DNA from: Thiohalobacter thiocyanaticus
GTDB lineage: Bacteria; Pseudomonadota; Gammaproteobacteria; Thiohalobacterales; Thiohalobacteraceae
Assembly: GCF_003932505.1 (NCBI RefSeq)
Contig: NZ_QZMU01000002.1
Coordinates: 179,136-243,135, forward strand
Length of the DNA stretch: 64,000 nt
Direction: 5' to 3'
Below the pieces are notes generated by a model that was not told where the DNA came from, searched no databases, and was given only the letters and a program-made list of their open reading frames with translations. A program made the translations under genes and the position numbers. Below, in pieces: positions 29,271-41,841 of the stretch. The number at the start of each line of letters is the position of its first letter. Within the stretch, counting starts at the first letter, position 1.

Positions 29271-29763
29271 ACCGGATCAGTACCGGCAAGCCCGCCTCCA
29301 CCCGATCGAACAGTTCCATCAGATCGGCATTGCGCATGCGGATGCAGCCGTGCGAGGCCGGCACCCCCATGGGCTCGCTGTCCGGACAGCCGTGGATGTA
29401 GATGTAGCGGCGCAGGGTGTCGACCGCGCCGCCGCGGTTGCGGCCGGACTCCAGGCCGGTCAGCCACAGGATGCGGGTCAGGATCCAGTCCCGCCCCGGT
29501 GCGCCCGCCGCCAGTGCCGCGCTGTAGATCTCGCCGGTCGGCCGCCGGCCCACGAAGACGGTGTTGAGCGGGCAGCTGGCGCCGATGCGGATGCGGATAC
29601 GGTGCCAGCCGCGCGGGGTGCAGCCGCTGCCGTCGCGCTCGCCGGGTCCGGCCACGCCGGTCGACACCGGATATTCCAGCCGGACCTCGTCCTGTTCGAT
29701 CAGCTGCAGGCGCTGGTCGGCCAGTCTGATCAGCAGGTAGCGCTGCGGTATCGTCTCTGTCAT
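29269..29763 (-). CDS. L,D-transpeptidase (YkuD domain) without signal peptide
   Basis: 164 residues. The YkuD catalytic motif is complete: IYIHGCPDSEPMGVPASHGC followed by IRM. The N-terminus MTETIPQRYLLIRLADQRLQ has no export signal, whereas classical L,D-transpeptidases act in the periplasm. RYLLIRLADQRLQLIEQDE and VSTGVAGPG are normal for the fold. The start overlaps the stop of the peptide-binding protein gene (ATGA). A cytosolic role, or a carboxypeptidase-like role on imported peptides, is possible but unproven. Cysteine and histidine of the active site are present. Confidence 0.88.
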   Translation of the reverse strand: MTETIPQRYLLIRLADQRLQLIEQDEVRLEYPVSTGVAGPGERDGSGCTPRGWHRIRIRIGASCPLNTVFVGRRPTGEIYSAALAAGAPGRDWILTRILWLTGLESGRNRGGAVDTLRRYIYIHGCPDSEPMGVPASHGCIRMRNADLMELFDRVEAGLPVLIR

Positions 29764-31270
29764 CTGCGCTGCACCTCGAGCAGGCCGTCGTAATTACCGT
29801 GCAGGTTCAGGCGGTAGCCCCGGATATCCTCGCGCGCGACATAGACGTGATCCTCGTACCACAGGGGCACATAGGGAAGTGTGTCCAGCAGCCGCGCCTG
29901 GATGCGCCGATAATACGTGACCTGTGCGGCCTGTGTCTGCGCCGCCTCGGCGGCCTCGATCCAGGCATCGGTCTGCGCGTCCCGGTATAGCGGCCGCGGT
30001 TGGCGCCGCCGGGCGGACGAGGCGCTTGTGGAACACCGGGCGGAAAGATGTCGGGTGTCCTGATGCCACGACCCACATCAGGCCTGTAGAGCGGAAGCGT
30101 CCGGCCTTGATGTAGCTCCGTACTCGTAGAAGGGCCCAGTCGTACGCTCAAGCAGGCGCAGCCGGATATTTTTGCCGACGCGGGCCAGGCTGATCTGGAA
30201 CACGGTGGCGATGCGCAGCCGCAGCGGGTCGCTGGAGGTCTTGTAGGAAAGTTCCAGCGGCCGTTCCGGACCGTAGCCCAGCTCGGCCAGCAGCCGCCGG
30301 GCCGCCTCGGATCATGTGCGATACCCGGGCCAGTTCGGATTTGACCCGCCCCGTGTCCGGCGGCAAGCAGCGCTCCCGGCCGGGCCGCGCGCGAGGCCAG
30401 CAGGTGGTCGATGGATGGCCCGGCGGTCGATTGCGTGGGCGATGGCCCGGCCGCAGGCGCGGCTCGCCGGTGAGTGAATCCTCGAGATGAATTCCGATAT
30501 AATGAAATTCGATCCGCGAGGACGTTCGACCCGATGCCCCCGCGCGCCTTCCAGTGCGATCAGCTCGGCCGGCCAGTCGTCTGGATGAGGTCCAGCGCGC
30601 AGCGCTGCAGCGTGAGCACCCGCACCGTCGGATCCTTCCACCGGCTGATGCTGAGCTGCTGTTCCGTCGACGCCGTCGCAGCCCAGACGGCCGTCGGGCG
30701 ACCCGCTGCACCGTTCCAGCGGCCCGCTGCCGACGGGCGGCGCGCTGAAAGTCATGCCATCCTGTCGCCAGCAGGCGGTCCGGCACGATGCCGATGACCA
30801 GGTAGCCGCGGAAAAAAAAAAAAACAAGGCGGTCGGGACGGTTGAGATGAAAAGCGACATATCGGTATCCCGGCACTGACACGTCAGATTCAGCGGCGAG
30901 CAGGCCCGCGTTTGGGCAGCCGTCCGCCGGGTCGAGCCTGCCGGTAGGTGGCCACCACGTCGGCGGCGGCTCAGCGGCTCGACTTCATGGAAGGACGTGG
31001 CGCGCAGGGTCGAGATAAAGCGGCAATGGGGTTCGTTGTCAGGCGCTCCCAGCCGCGCCAGTTCCTGCACCGGCTGCGGGGCGGTCATCGAAGGTCGACC
31101 AGGAGCGGTACGCACCGTTGGAACGCGCGCGGACGCCGCGGCCGGTGGCGTGCGCGGAGTCCGGTTGGCGGGACGCCCGGCAATGCTACCGGAGGACATC
31201 CTCAGCGGCCGACTGACAGGCCGTGGACAGCAACGCCACCGCCACCACAACAGTACCTCCAGAGACTCAT
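29760..31270 (-). pseudogene. Peptide ABC transporter substrate-binding protein (SBP_bac_5), frame broken in many places
   Basis: Readable across frames as one family-5 solute-binding protein. The start at 31270 gives a lipoprotein signal (VVVAVALLSTACQSAAED). Then come PNEPHC-like text, LSAADVVATYR, VGSGPLE, EPRLRRAIAHAIDRRA, LLAELGYGPERPLELSYKTS, and the end TLPYVPLWYEDHVYVARED. At least five frame changes and a run of about 14 A bases (from about 30810) break it. Because the order and spacing of motifs are normal and the gene is translationally linked on both sides, sequencing or assembly error is likelier than decay. Binding protein for the DppBC permeases downstream. Confidence 0.75.
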
Positions 31271-31763
31271 CCGTACGTCACTTCCAGCGTTGGGCCAGGG
31301 TGCTCCTACAGATAGAACGTGGTAGTACGCGATCGTCGGAGACATCGGCCCCGGCCCAGTCTGGCAGCGTGAAGGCCTCGTCCTCGGACTGCAGCTCGAT
31401 CTCGGCCACCACCAGCCCGCGGTTGTCGCCCTCGAACACGTCCACCTCCCACACATGCCCGGCCACCGGGACATGATAACGGGTCTTCTCCACCAGCCGG
31501 CCCAGGCTGAGACTGTCCAGCATCTCCTCCGCCTCGGTCAGCGGGATGGCGTATTCGTATTCCAGCCGCCGGATGCCCAGCTCGGCACTCTTGATGTTGA
31601 GCCAGGCCTTATCACCCGCGGTACGCACCCGCACCGAGGCCTTGACGTCGGTCTCGCCGATCACCCGGGTCAGATAGCCCTGGCGGTAACGCACGCCGGC
31701 ATCGGCCTGTTCACGCCAGGCGTCGGAGGTGACCAGGAATTTGCGTTCGATTTCGATTGGCAA
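31267..31763 (-). CDS. CYTH domain protein (triphosphate tunnel metalloenzyme)
   Basis: About 165 residues. The signature EIERKFLV opens the tunnel fold; YRQGYLTR, VRVRTAGDKAWLNIK, EYEYAIPLTEAEEML and VAEIELQSEDE supply the acidic and basic residues that bind triphosphate and metal. Small bacterial CYTH proteins hydrolyse tripolyphosphate or similar. The frame breaks near 31315: the visible open frame ends at 31278, but the correct tail (YYH, then LEVTYG) is in the next frame and its TGA overlaps the ATG of the binding-protein gene. First gene of the operon. Confidence 0.85.
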
Positions 31764-31823
31764 TGTGAGTCAGCTTTCAGCGATATGCTTCTTACCAGGA
31801 GACATAAGCAGAGACCGATCTAT

Positions 31824-31983
31824 TATTACTCAGGGGGCAGGCTTACACTCACCATCGTCATTCCCGCCAGGGCGGGAATCCATACACCGCCGCGGTAGTG
31901 GATCCCCGCCTTGCGCGGGATGACGGCGCTTCGGGGGCTTAGCCTATATGCCTCCTCACACCTGAGTAATAATTTGATTCTGC
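31824..31983. mobile_element. 160-bp MITE-like element with 12-bp terminal inverted repeats, containing a family B copy
   Basis: ATTATTACTCAG (31824-31835) and its exact complement CTGAGTAATAAT (31972-31983) bound a 160-base segment. A complete family B palindrome (31859-31926) lies within. It has no coding capacity. No target duplication could be recognised with confidence, so mobility is inferred from shape only. Confidence 0.45.
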
Positions 31984-32025
31984 GTCCGCTGCGCCCTGTG
32001 TCCCCAGCTATCAATGACCCATGAC

Positions 32026-32290
32026 TCACCGGCCGCCGAGCCGGATCGACGCTCGTCTCGCCAGCGCCGGAAATCGGCCGGCGGCTTCACGGACCATGAG
32101 GATTGTCCAGCAGGAACCTGGTCCGATACTGCACAGCAGCTGTTCCAGCCGGGCCGGGCCGCCGGCTTTTTTGGTCCAGCCGCATAGTGCGCCTCGACGT
32201 AGGCCAGCAAGCATCAGGCCCAAGCTCACGCATGCCGCGGCCCGGCCACTGCCACAGCAGCCGGGCGCGCGTGCAAATATTCGGTCCCCG
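32026..32290 (-). pseudogene. sdhE: SdhE (FAD assembly factor) with broken frame
   Basis: Reading across frames gives the DUF339/SdhE pattern: RGMRELGLMLAG, then LAYVEAHYAAG in the next frame, PARLEQLLC, SDQV and DFRRWRDE. SdhE helps insert FAD into SdhA and normally follows sdhB. Position directly after sdhB supports the call. At least three frame changes are needed, in line with the error-rich block around it. Exact ends are uncertain. Confidence 0.5.
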
Positions 32291-32296
32291 AAAGGA

Positions 32297-32978
32297 CTAC
32301 AACACAGTTTGAGCTGAGGTCCTGATATGACCGATGGCACGGGTGGGGTTCAATCCCTTGGACAGGCCTCGAAGCAGTTCAGTGATGGGTGTGGCAGCGG
32401 AACAGCTTGAATGGACCTTCACATAGGCATCCAGGCGCGTCCTCTGTTGCCGGTCGCGGCTGTCGCCAGAATCGCCAGGACGGCAGCAGTGCGGCCGGCC
32501 AGGACTTGTCCGGGTTCCACAGAAGGACGACAGGAGGTCGAGTGCAGGCACACAGGATGCACCGTACAGGCCGTCCAGGCGTTTTTTCGCGCTCCTCGGC
32601 TCGGCAGGCGCTCGACCTCGGGCTCGGGGTCCGCGGTTGATCAACACAGGGCCTGTCCTCGCGGTACTGCTGTTATAAGTTCCAGTCCACGATCAGGTCG
32701 CGTATCACCGGCTGCCCAGGCAGCGGGCGCAGGGTAGACCGCGTCCTTGCAATTCCTTGAGCGGGGTACGCAGGCCAACCGTTGCGACCGTTTGATGTCA
32801 TGGCCGTCCGAGCCGCACACCCCTCCTGACAAGAGCGCAAAGCTCAGGTCTCGTACTGCGCCTTCAAGCCAGCAGCGCATCGAGCAGCACATCCGGGCGA
32901 GGTCCCGGCCTGCACTCGAAGTCCTGCATGTAGGCCGGCGGTCGATGTCCTGATTGTAGTCGATAATGGAATATCTCA

Positions 32979-32982
<4 letters not shown>
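32297..32982 (-). pseudogene. sdhB: Succinate dehydrogenase iron-sulfur subunit, frame broken
   Basis: Start ATG at 32982 (MMRYSI). Pieces of SdhB appear in order across frames: IDRRPAYMQDFE, LLDALLA, GVCGSDGHDI (2Fe-2S cluster region), RLDGLYGA (the CILCACC region, scrambled), and GLSKGLNPTRAIGHIRT (C-terminal cluster region). Several cluster cysteines are lost in the broken frames. Because the operon is essential for respiration and the neighbours are intact, error in the sequence is the better explanation. The start overlaps the sdhA stop. Confidence 0.75.
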
Positions 32983-34747
<1,765 letters not shown>

Positions 34748-34751
<4 letters not shown>

Positions 34752-35089
34752 TGTCCCACCACCGCAAACACCACCCGTAGCGACCACAGCCCGCATCCGC
34801 CCAGCACCACCGCCACCAGCGCCATCAGGCTCACCCGCAGGCCGGTGTGGCGCGCATAGTCCATGATCACGTCGCGCACCCCGACCCAGGCGTGGATCAG
34901 CAGGGTGACGATGAACAGGGCCGTGGCCAGGTTGGGCAGCGGCGCAGCCAGCCAGGCCTGCCACTGGGCGTGGCTGTGCAGCGGCTGCCACAGGAACCAG
35001 ACCCCGGTCACCAGGATATAGAGGGCGATATAGGCCGCTGTGAAACGCTGCAGCAGCCAGGCCCGCAGGCCGTGCGCCTGGCGGCTCAC
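34748..35089 (-). CDS. sdhD: Succinate dehydrogenase membrane anchor subunit SdhD
   Basis: 113 residues with three membrane helices ([52 protein letters not shown]). [15 protein letters not shown] is the SdhD signature, and its histidine is a haem b ligand candidate. Overlaps sdhC by four bases and sdhA by four bases, so the operon is tightly coupled. Confidence 0.92.
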
Positions 35090-35463
35090 AGCACCCCCCC
35101 GACGAACAGCAGCGCGGCCAGCGGGGCGGCCAGGGTCGCCACCCAGGCCATGCGCCGGGCCGCAGTCAGTTCCATGCCCAGGTCCAGATCCAGCAACAGA
35201 AAGCGGATGCCGGCGAACAGGTGGTGAAAGACGATCCAGGCCAGCAGCAGCAGTGCCGCCCGCCCTGCCGTGCCCTCGAGCCAGGCAGCGGCGCGCGCAT
35301 AGCCGGCCGGGTCGCGCAGCGACAGCTCCAGCAGCCAGGCGGCCACGGGCAGCAGCAGGAACAGCAGAACGCCGGTCAGGCGGTGCAGGATGGAGGTCAC
35401 CGCGCCGATGGGCTGACGGATCGCCAGCAGGTTGAGAAATTTGGGGCGTGAGTCGTGGGGCAT
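35086..35463 (-). CDS. sdhC: Succinate dehydrogenase cytochrome b556 subunit SdhC
   Basis: About 125 residues from the ATG at 35463 ([20 protein letters not shown]); an upstream in-frame start at 35514 would add 17 atypical residues. SILHRLTG (quinone-site Ser/Arg) and the haem-ligand helix [20 protein letters not shown] are both present, with three membrane helices. First gene of sdhCDAB-sdhE, divergent from ygfZ. Confidence 0.93.
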   Translation of the reverse strand: MPHDSRPKFLNLLAIRQPIGAVTSILHRLTGVLLFLLLPVAAWLLELSLRDPAGYARAAAWLEGTAGRAALLLLAWIVFHHLFAGIRFLLLDLDLGMELTAARRMAWVATLAAPLAALLFVGGVL

Positions 35464-35656
35464 GGATTGCGGCTTTTTGGGGATTTTATAGCATTGCAAC
35501 CTGGAAATTGCCACAAGAGTATCATTAATCCGTCACAGCGCGGCAGACCGCAGGTTTCATGCCGGATTTCCCTGCAATCCCTGCCTGAGATTGACTGCGG
35601 CACACCGGAAGTGATACTCAGCAGTTCGAACACCAACCCGCGGAGCGGATGCAATC

Positions 35657-36722
35657 ATGAAACAGCAGTGGAAGGCCTTTCTCGAGGACAACGGCGCCGA
35701 ATTCGACGCCACCGGCGTGGTGACCAGCTTCGGCAGCCCCCGGCGCGAACTCAGCGTGGCCCTGACCGGCAACGTCTTCGCCGACCTGTCGGACATCACC
35801 GTCATCGCCGCCCACGGCAGGGATTGTCAGGTCCTTCCTGCAGGGCCAGTTCAGCAATGATGTCACCAATGTCAGCGCCTCGCGCAGCCAGCTGTCCTCC
35901 TACTGTACGCCCAAGGGCCGTATGCTGGCCAACTTCCGCCTGTTCGCGCGTGATGACGGCATCTACATCGCCCTGCCCGCCGCGCTCAGCGAGACCTTCC
36001 TGCAGCGGCTGCGCATGTTCGTGCTCATGTCCGATGTCACGCTCGAGGACGTGAGCGAGAACTTCATTCATCTGGGCGTCTCCGGCCCGGATGTCCCGGC
36101 CGAGCTGGAGGCCGCACTGGGCGAGGTACCGCGGTCGGTCGACGACGCGCTGACCCTGGGCGAGTGCACCCTGATCCGCACGCCCGGTATCCATCCCCGC
36201 TTCGAGGTCTATGGCACGCTGGAGTGCATGAAGAAACTCTGGGAGGTACTCAATGTACGCGGCGCCCCGGTGGGGCAGCCGGCCTGGGGCCTGCTGCGGG
36301 TGATGGCCGGGGTTCCCATGATCCAGCCCGGTACCAGCGAGGCCTTCGTGCCGCAGATGGCCAACATGGAGCTGATCAACGGGGTCAACTTCAAGAAGGG
36401 CTGCTATCCGGGTCAGGAGGTGGTCGCCCGCATGCAGTATCTCGGCAAACTCAAGCGACGCATGTACCTGGGCCGGATCGCGGCCGAGCCACCGCCCGAG
36501 CCCGGTGCCGAGCTGTACGCTGCAGACGGCGGCGAGCAGGCCGTGGGCCGGATCGTCGAGGCCTACCCCCACTCCGATGGCGGCTGCATGGCGCTGGCAG
36601 TGGTGCAGATCGGCAGTATGAATGCCGGAACGGTCCATCTGGGCGCGGCCGATGGGCCGGTGTTCGAGCCGGCCGAACTGCCCTACGAACTGCCTGAGGC
36701 GGCGGAAGAAGTGAGTAAGTAG
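35657..36722 (+). pseudogene. ygfZ: tRNA-modifying/iron-sulfur maintenance protein YgfZ, one frameshift
   Basis: Folate-binding protein of the YgfZ/CAF17 family, needed for some iron-sulfur enzymes. Two open frames join near 35818: the first (MKQQWKAFLEDNGAEFDATG) ends soon after ITVIAAHG, the second continues with SFLQGQFSNDVTNVSASRSQ. The family motif KKGCYPGQEVVARMQYLGKL carries the conserved cysteine at about residue 258. A single base gain or loss explains the break; sequencing error is likely. Its stop codon (36720-36722) lies within the edge of a family A repeat. Divergent from the SDH operon, a fitting neighbour for an Fe-S protein. Confidence 0.85.
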
Positions 36723-36798
36723 GTCGGGTTAGCGCAGCGTAACCCGACAAGGTGCGGCCACGATGTCGGATTACGCCCTGCGGGCCAATCCGACCTAC
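36719..36798. repeat. Intergenic palindromic repeat, family A
   Basis: GTAGGTCGGGTTAGCGCAGC at the left and GGGCCAATCCGACCTAC at the right. It supplies the stop codon of ygfZ and lies between convergent ygfZ and the GGDEF-EAL gene. Confidence 0.85.
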
Positions 36799-36823
36799 AT
36801 GAGTGCCGCGCAAGCAGCGCCGC

Positions 36824-38770
36824 TCAGCCGGCACCGCCCTCCTGCAGCCAGCCGCATTCCCGGATCTTCGTCTCCAGCTCGTCCGCCGGCATGGCGTGGC
36901 CGAAATAATAGCCCTGGGCGATGTCGCAGCCCAGCGCCTTGAGCCGGTTCAGTACCCGGGCGTTCTCCACCCCCTCGGCCACCACCGACAGCCCCAGGTT
37001 GTGCGCCAGATCGATGGTGGAGTGGACGATGACCAGATCGTCGGGGTTGTGTTCCATCTCGATGACGAAAGAGCGGTCGATCTTGAGTTCACTCACCGGC
37101 AGTCGCTTGAGCCGGCTCAGTGAGGAATGGCCGGTGCCGAAATCGTCGATGGAGAAATACACACCCCGCCGCTGCAGCCGCAGCAGGGTCTGGCTGAGCC
37201 GGCCATAGTCGCTCAGGAACAGATTCTCCGTGATCTCCAGCATCAACCGTCCGCGCAGTTCCCATTTATCCAACAGTGCCTCCAGCTCGTCCGGGAAGGC
37301 CGGGTTGAGCAGGCTGTGCACCGACAGGTTGGCCGAGACCGTGAAGTCATAACCCTGATCGCTCCAGCGCGCGGCCTGCTCCACGGCGGTATTGAGCACC
37401 CATTGGTTGAAACTGGATATCAGCCGTGACTGTTCCAGGGAATGCACGAAGGCGGTGGGGGGGATCAGGCCGCGCTCCGGCTGCGGCCAGCGTGCCAGGG
37501 CCTCCACCCCGACCAGACGGCCGCTGCGGATATCCAGCTTGGGCTGATAGTGCAGCTGGAACTGCTGCTCGTTGAGTGCCCGGCGCAGGTCGCCGAGCAG
37601 GATCAGCTGCTGCGGGCTGTAGGTGTCGTCGCTGGCATCGTACACGGCCAGACTCTGTTTGCTCGACTTGGCCTGGTACATGGCCATGTCGGCATGGCGA
37701 AGCAGGGTGGTGAGGTCTGTGCCGTGGTCGGGATAGACGGCGATGCCGATGCTGGCGGTCATGGACAGGCTGTGACCGTCCAGTTCGAAGCTGGAATCGA
37801 GCGTTCGCAGCAGGTTGCCGGCCAGCTCCGCCGCCTTGGCTTCGTCGGCATTGGGCAGCAGCAGTCCGAACTCATCGCCGCCCAGCCGCCCGACCGTGTC
37901 GGAGTAGCGGGTGATCTCGCCGAAGCGCTCGCTGACCAGCTTGAGCAGGCGATCGCCGAACTCGTGGCCGAAGGTGTCGTTGACCTCCTTGAACTGGTCC
38001 AGGTCCAGCAGCAGGATGGCCAGCGGCTGGGCGATGACACCGGCCACGGTCAGCCCCTGCTGAATGCGGTCGCGGAACAGGGTACGGTTGGGCAGACCGG
38101 TCAGCTCATCATACAGGGACAGGTATTCCAGCTCGCGGTTGGCCGTGACCAGTGCCTCGTTGAGCTGCTGCAGCTGCTGCTGGTAGCGCTCGGCGTCCTG
38201 GCGGGCCTGTTCCAGCTTCTCGAAGGCCAGGGCGTTTTCCAGCGCCACCACCACCTGGGAGGCGAACAGGCTGAGCAGGTTGAGGTCGGCCCGGGTGAAG
38301 TCCGCCCCGTCGAGCTTGCGCAGTCCGGCCAGGCCGCCGAGGAAGGCCCCCTTGCCCACCAGCGGCACCATCAGCACGGTGCCGGCCTGGTCCTCCCAAC
38401 GGGTACGTTCGTTCGTGTCCAGTTCGTCGAGCACGCCGCGCCACCAGGGCTTCTTGTTGCGCCAGACCCAGCCGCAGATGCCCTGGTCGATGGGCAGGCT
38501 CTCGCCGACCGTGTCCTGGGCATATTCACCGGATGCGGCCTCGTAGGTGTAATGGGTGCGTTCAGGGTTGAGTACCGGGACCAGCACGGTCTCGGCCTGG
38601 ATGATTTCGCGCGCGCGGTCAGCGATCAGCTGCAGGACCACGGCCGGATCCCGCTCGCGGCCGACGGCCAGGGCGGTCTCTTTCAGCAGCTCAAGCTCGT
38701 ATTCACGCTGCCGCAGGGTGTTGCGAAGCGCCTCGGTTTCCGGATCCGGGCGCTGGGTCGGGCTTCCCAT
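36824..38770 (-). CDS. GAF-GGDEF-EAL cyclic-di-GMP signalling protein
   Basis: 648 residues. Residues about 45-180 are a GAF sensor (ICGWVWRNKKPWWRGVLDEL, then MVPLVGKGAFLGGLAGLRKL). A short coiled coil (KLEQARQDAERYQQQLQQL) leads to a GGDEF domain with GRLGGDEFGLLLP (about residue 302) and an EAL domain with VGVEALARW (about 415), SIDDFGTGHSSLSRLKRLPV and KIDRSF. Both catalytic motifs look intact, so it could make or degrade c-di-GMP. No export signal. Second such protein in the window. Confidence 0.93.
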   Translation of the reverse strand: MGSPTQRPDPETEALRNTLRQREYELELLKETALAVGRERDPAVVLQLIADRAREIIQAETVLVPVLNPERTHYTYEAASGEYAQDTVGESLPIDQGICGWVWRNKKPWWRGVLDELDTNERTRWEDQAGTVLMVPLVGKGAFLGGLAGLRKLDGADFTRADLNLLSLFASQVVVALENALAFEKLEQARQDAERYQQQLQQLNEALVTANRELEYLSLYDELTGLPNRTLFRDRIQQGLTVAGVIAQPLAILLLDLDQFKEVNDTFGHEFGDRLLKLVSERFGEITRYSDTVGRLGGDEFGLLLPNADEAKAAELAGNLLRTLDSSFELDGHSLSMTASIGIAVYPDHGTDLTTLLRHADMAMYQAKSSKQSLAVYDASDDTYSPQQLILLGDLRRALNEQQFQLHYQPKLDIRSGRLVGVEALARWPQPERGLIPPTAFVHSLEQSRLISSFNQWVLNTAVEQAARWSDQGYDFTVSANLSVHSLLNPAFPDELEALLDKWELRGRLMLEITENLFLSDYGRLSQTLLRLQRRGVYFSIDDFGTGHSSLSRLKRLPVSELKIDRSFVIEMEHNPDDLVIVHSTIDLAHNLGLSVVAEGVENARVLNRLKALGCDIAQGYYFGHAMPADELETKIRECGWLQEGGAG

Positions 38771-38915
38771 GGAGGCGACACCTGTCGTTGTAATTGTATC
38801 GGCTGAAAGACTTTAACCGCTTTATAGCGAATGCATACTATCTATTTATTATTCCTTTAAAAATACCCCTCCTGTCCCGTATAAGGCCAGATCGGACAAA
38901 AGCTGTCAAGTTTTG

Positions 38916-38978
38916 GCGTGAGGCGTGAGGCGTGAGGCGTGAGGCGTGAGGCGTGAGGCGTGAGGCGTGAGGCGTGAG
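38916..38978. repeat. Nine perfect tandem copies of GCGTGAG
   Basis: A 63-base run of a 7-base unit between the GGDEF-EAL gene and lysS. About 40 bases further, 39018-39050 holds CTCACGCTTCACGC, which could pair back with the array into a large hairpin. Confidence 0.92.
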
Positions 38979-39040
38979 CAAGTGTGCGGCCCGGACCACG
39001 GCCGTCAAGCCTGTTTCGCTCACGCTTCACGCTTAACGTC

Positions 39041-40573
<1,533 letters not shown>

Positions 40574-40596
40574 TGTCGTATCTGGTTAGTTAAAAG

Positions 40597-40692
40597 CCCC
40601 TCTCCCTCCCAGGGAGAGGGGTTGGGGTGAGGGTATGTTGTGCTGCCTGCCCCCTCACCCTGGCCCTCTCCCCCAGTGGGGGAGAGGGGGAG
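40597..40692. repeat. GC-rich double hairpin between prfB and lysS
   Basis: CCCCTCTCCCTCCCAGGGAG AGGGG forms one hairpin; CCCTCTCCCCCAGTGGGGGA GAGGGGG forms a second, joined by GGGTGAGGGTATG and CCCCTCACCC, which also pair. A widespread style of intergenic repeat (named H here); it may attenuate prfB-lysS read-through. Confidence 0.7.
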
Positions 40693-40706
40693 GATCCCAA
40701 GTCGGG

Positions 40707-41805
40707 TTACAAGCCGGATTTGAGGCTGGCCTCGATGAAGGGGTCCAGGTCGCCGTCGAGCACACCCTGGGTGTTGCCCACCTCAACGCCGGTACGCAGG
40801 TCCTTGATGCGCGACTGGTCCAGCACGTAGGAGCGGATCTGGCTGCCCCAGCCGATGTCCGATTTGCTCTCCTCCACGCTCTGCTGCTCGGCACGGCGCT
40901 TCTGCATCTCCATTTCGTACAGCTTGGCCTTGAGCTGCTTCATGGCCGAGGCACGGTTCTTGTGCTGGGAGCGGTCGCTCTGGCACGCCACCACGATGCC
41001 GCTGGGCTCGTGGGTGATGCGGATGGCGGACTCGGTTCGGTTCACATGCTGGCCGCCGGCGCCGCTGGCGCGGTAGGTGTCGACCCTGAGGTCCGCCGGA
41101 TTGATATCGATGTCGAAATCCTCGTCCACCTCGGGCGAGACGAACACCGAGGCGAATGAGGTATGCCGGCGGTTGCCCGAATCATAGGGCGACTTGCGCA
41201 CCAGCCGGTGCACGCCGGTCTCGGTACGCAGCCAGCCGAAGGCATAGGACCCCTCGACCTTCACGGTCGCGCTCTTGATGCCGGCGACCTCGCCCTCGGA
41301 GGCCTCGATGATCTCGGTGGTGAAACCGTGCCGCTCGGCCCAGCGCAGGTACATGCGCAGCAGCATCTCGGCCCAGTCCTGGGCCTCGGTACCGCCGGAC
41401 CCGGCCTGGATGTCGACGAAGGCGTTGCTTTCGTCCATCTCGCCCGAGAACATGCGCCGGAATTCCATCGCCTCGACCCGCTGTTCCAGCTCGGCCACAT
41501 CGGCCTGCACCGACTCGAAGGTCTCGGCGTCATCCTCCTCGGCGGCCAGCGTGATCAGTTCCTCGGCATCGGCGAAACGCTCGCCGAGTTCGTCCAGCGC
41601 ATGCACCACCTCGCTCAGGCGGGCGCGCTCCTGGCCCAGCTGCTGGGCCTTCCCGGGATCGTTCCAGACGTTCGGGTCCTCGAGTTCGCGTTCAACCTCT
41701 TCCAGCCGGTCCTTCCTGCCGGCATAGTCAAAGATACCCCCTCAGGGACTCACAGCGCCCTTGCAGATCCTTGATGCGGTTCAGAACAGGATTGACTTCC
41801 AGCAT
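40707..41805 (-). CDS. prfB: Peptide chain release factor 2 (programmed +1 frameshift)
   Basis: RF2 releases proteins at UGA and UAA. Translation starts at ATG 41805 ([20 protein letters not shown]), reaches codon 25 (CTT), meets an in-frame TGA at 41728-41730, and resumes in the +1 frame ([15 protein letters not shown]). The frameshift signal is textbook: internal Shine-Dalgarno AGGGGG, then CTTTGAC. The catalytic GGQ is in [14 protein letters not shown]. The stop-recognition tripeptide reads SPY ([12 protein letters not shown]) where E. coli has SPF. Total about 365 residues. Confidence 0.96.
41728..41743 (-). promoter_or_regulatory. prfB autoregulatory frameshift site
   Basis: On the minus strand: AGGGGG, four bases, CTT TGA C. 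Low RF2 lets the ribosome slip from CTT to TTT past the UGA, so RF2 controls its own synthesis. Spacing and bases match the conserved site. Confidence 0.95.
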
Positions 41806-41841
41806 GGTGTGACGATTCCTTGAATACGCTGTCGCCCCGAC

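Noticed and set aside
38916..38978. CRISPR-like direct repeats
   Set aside because: The unit is 7 bases with no spacers; a simple tandem repeat.
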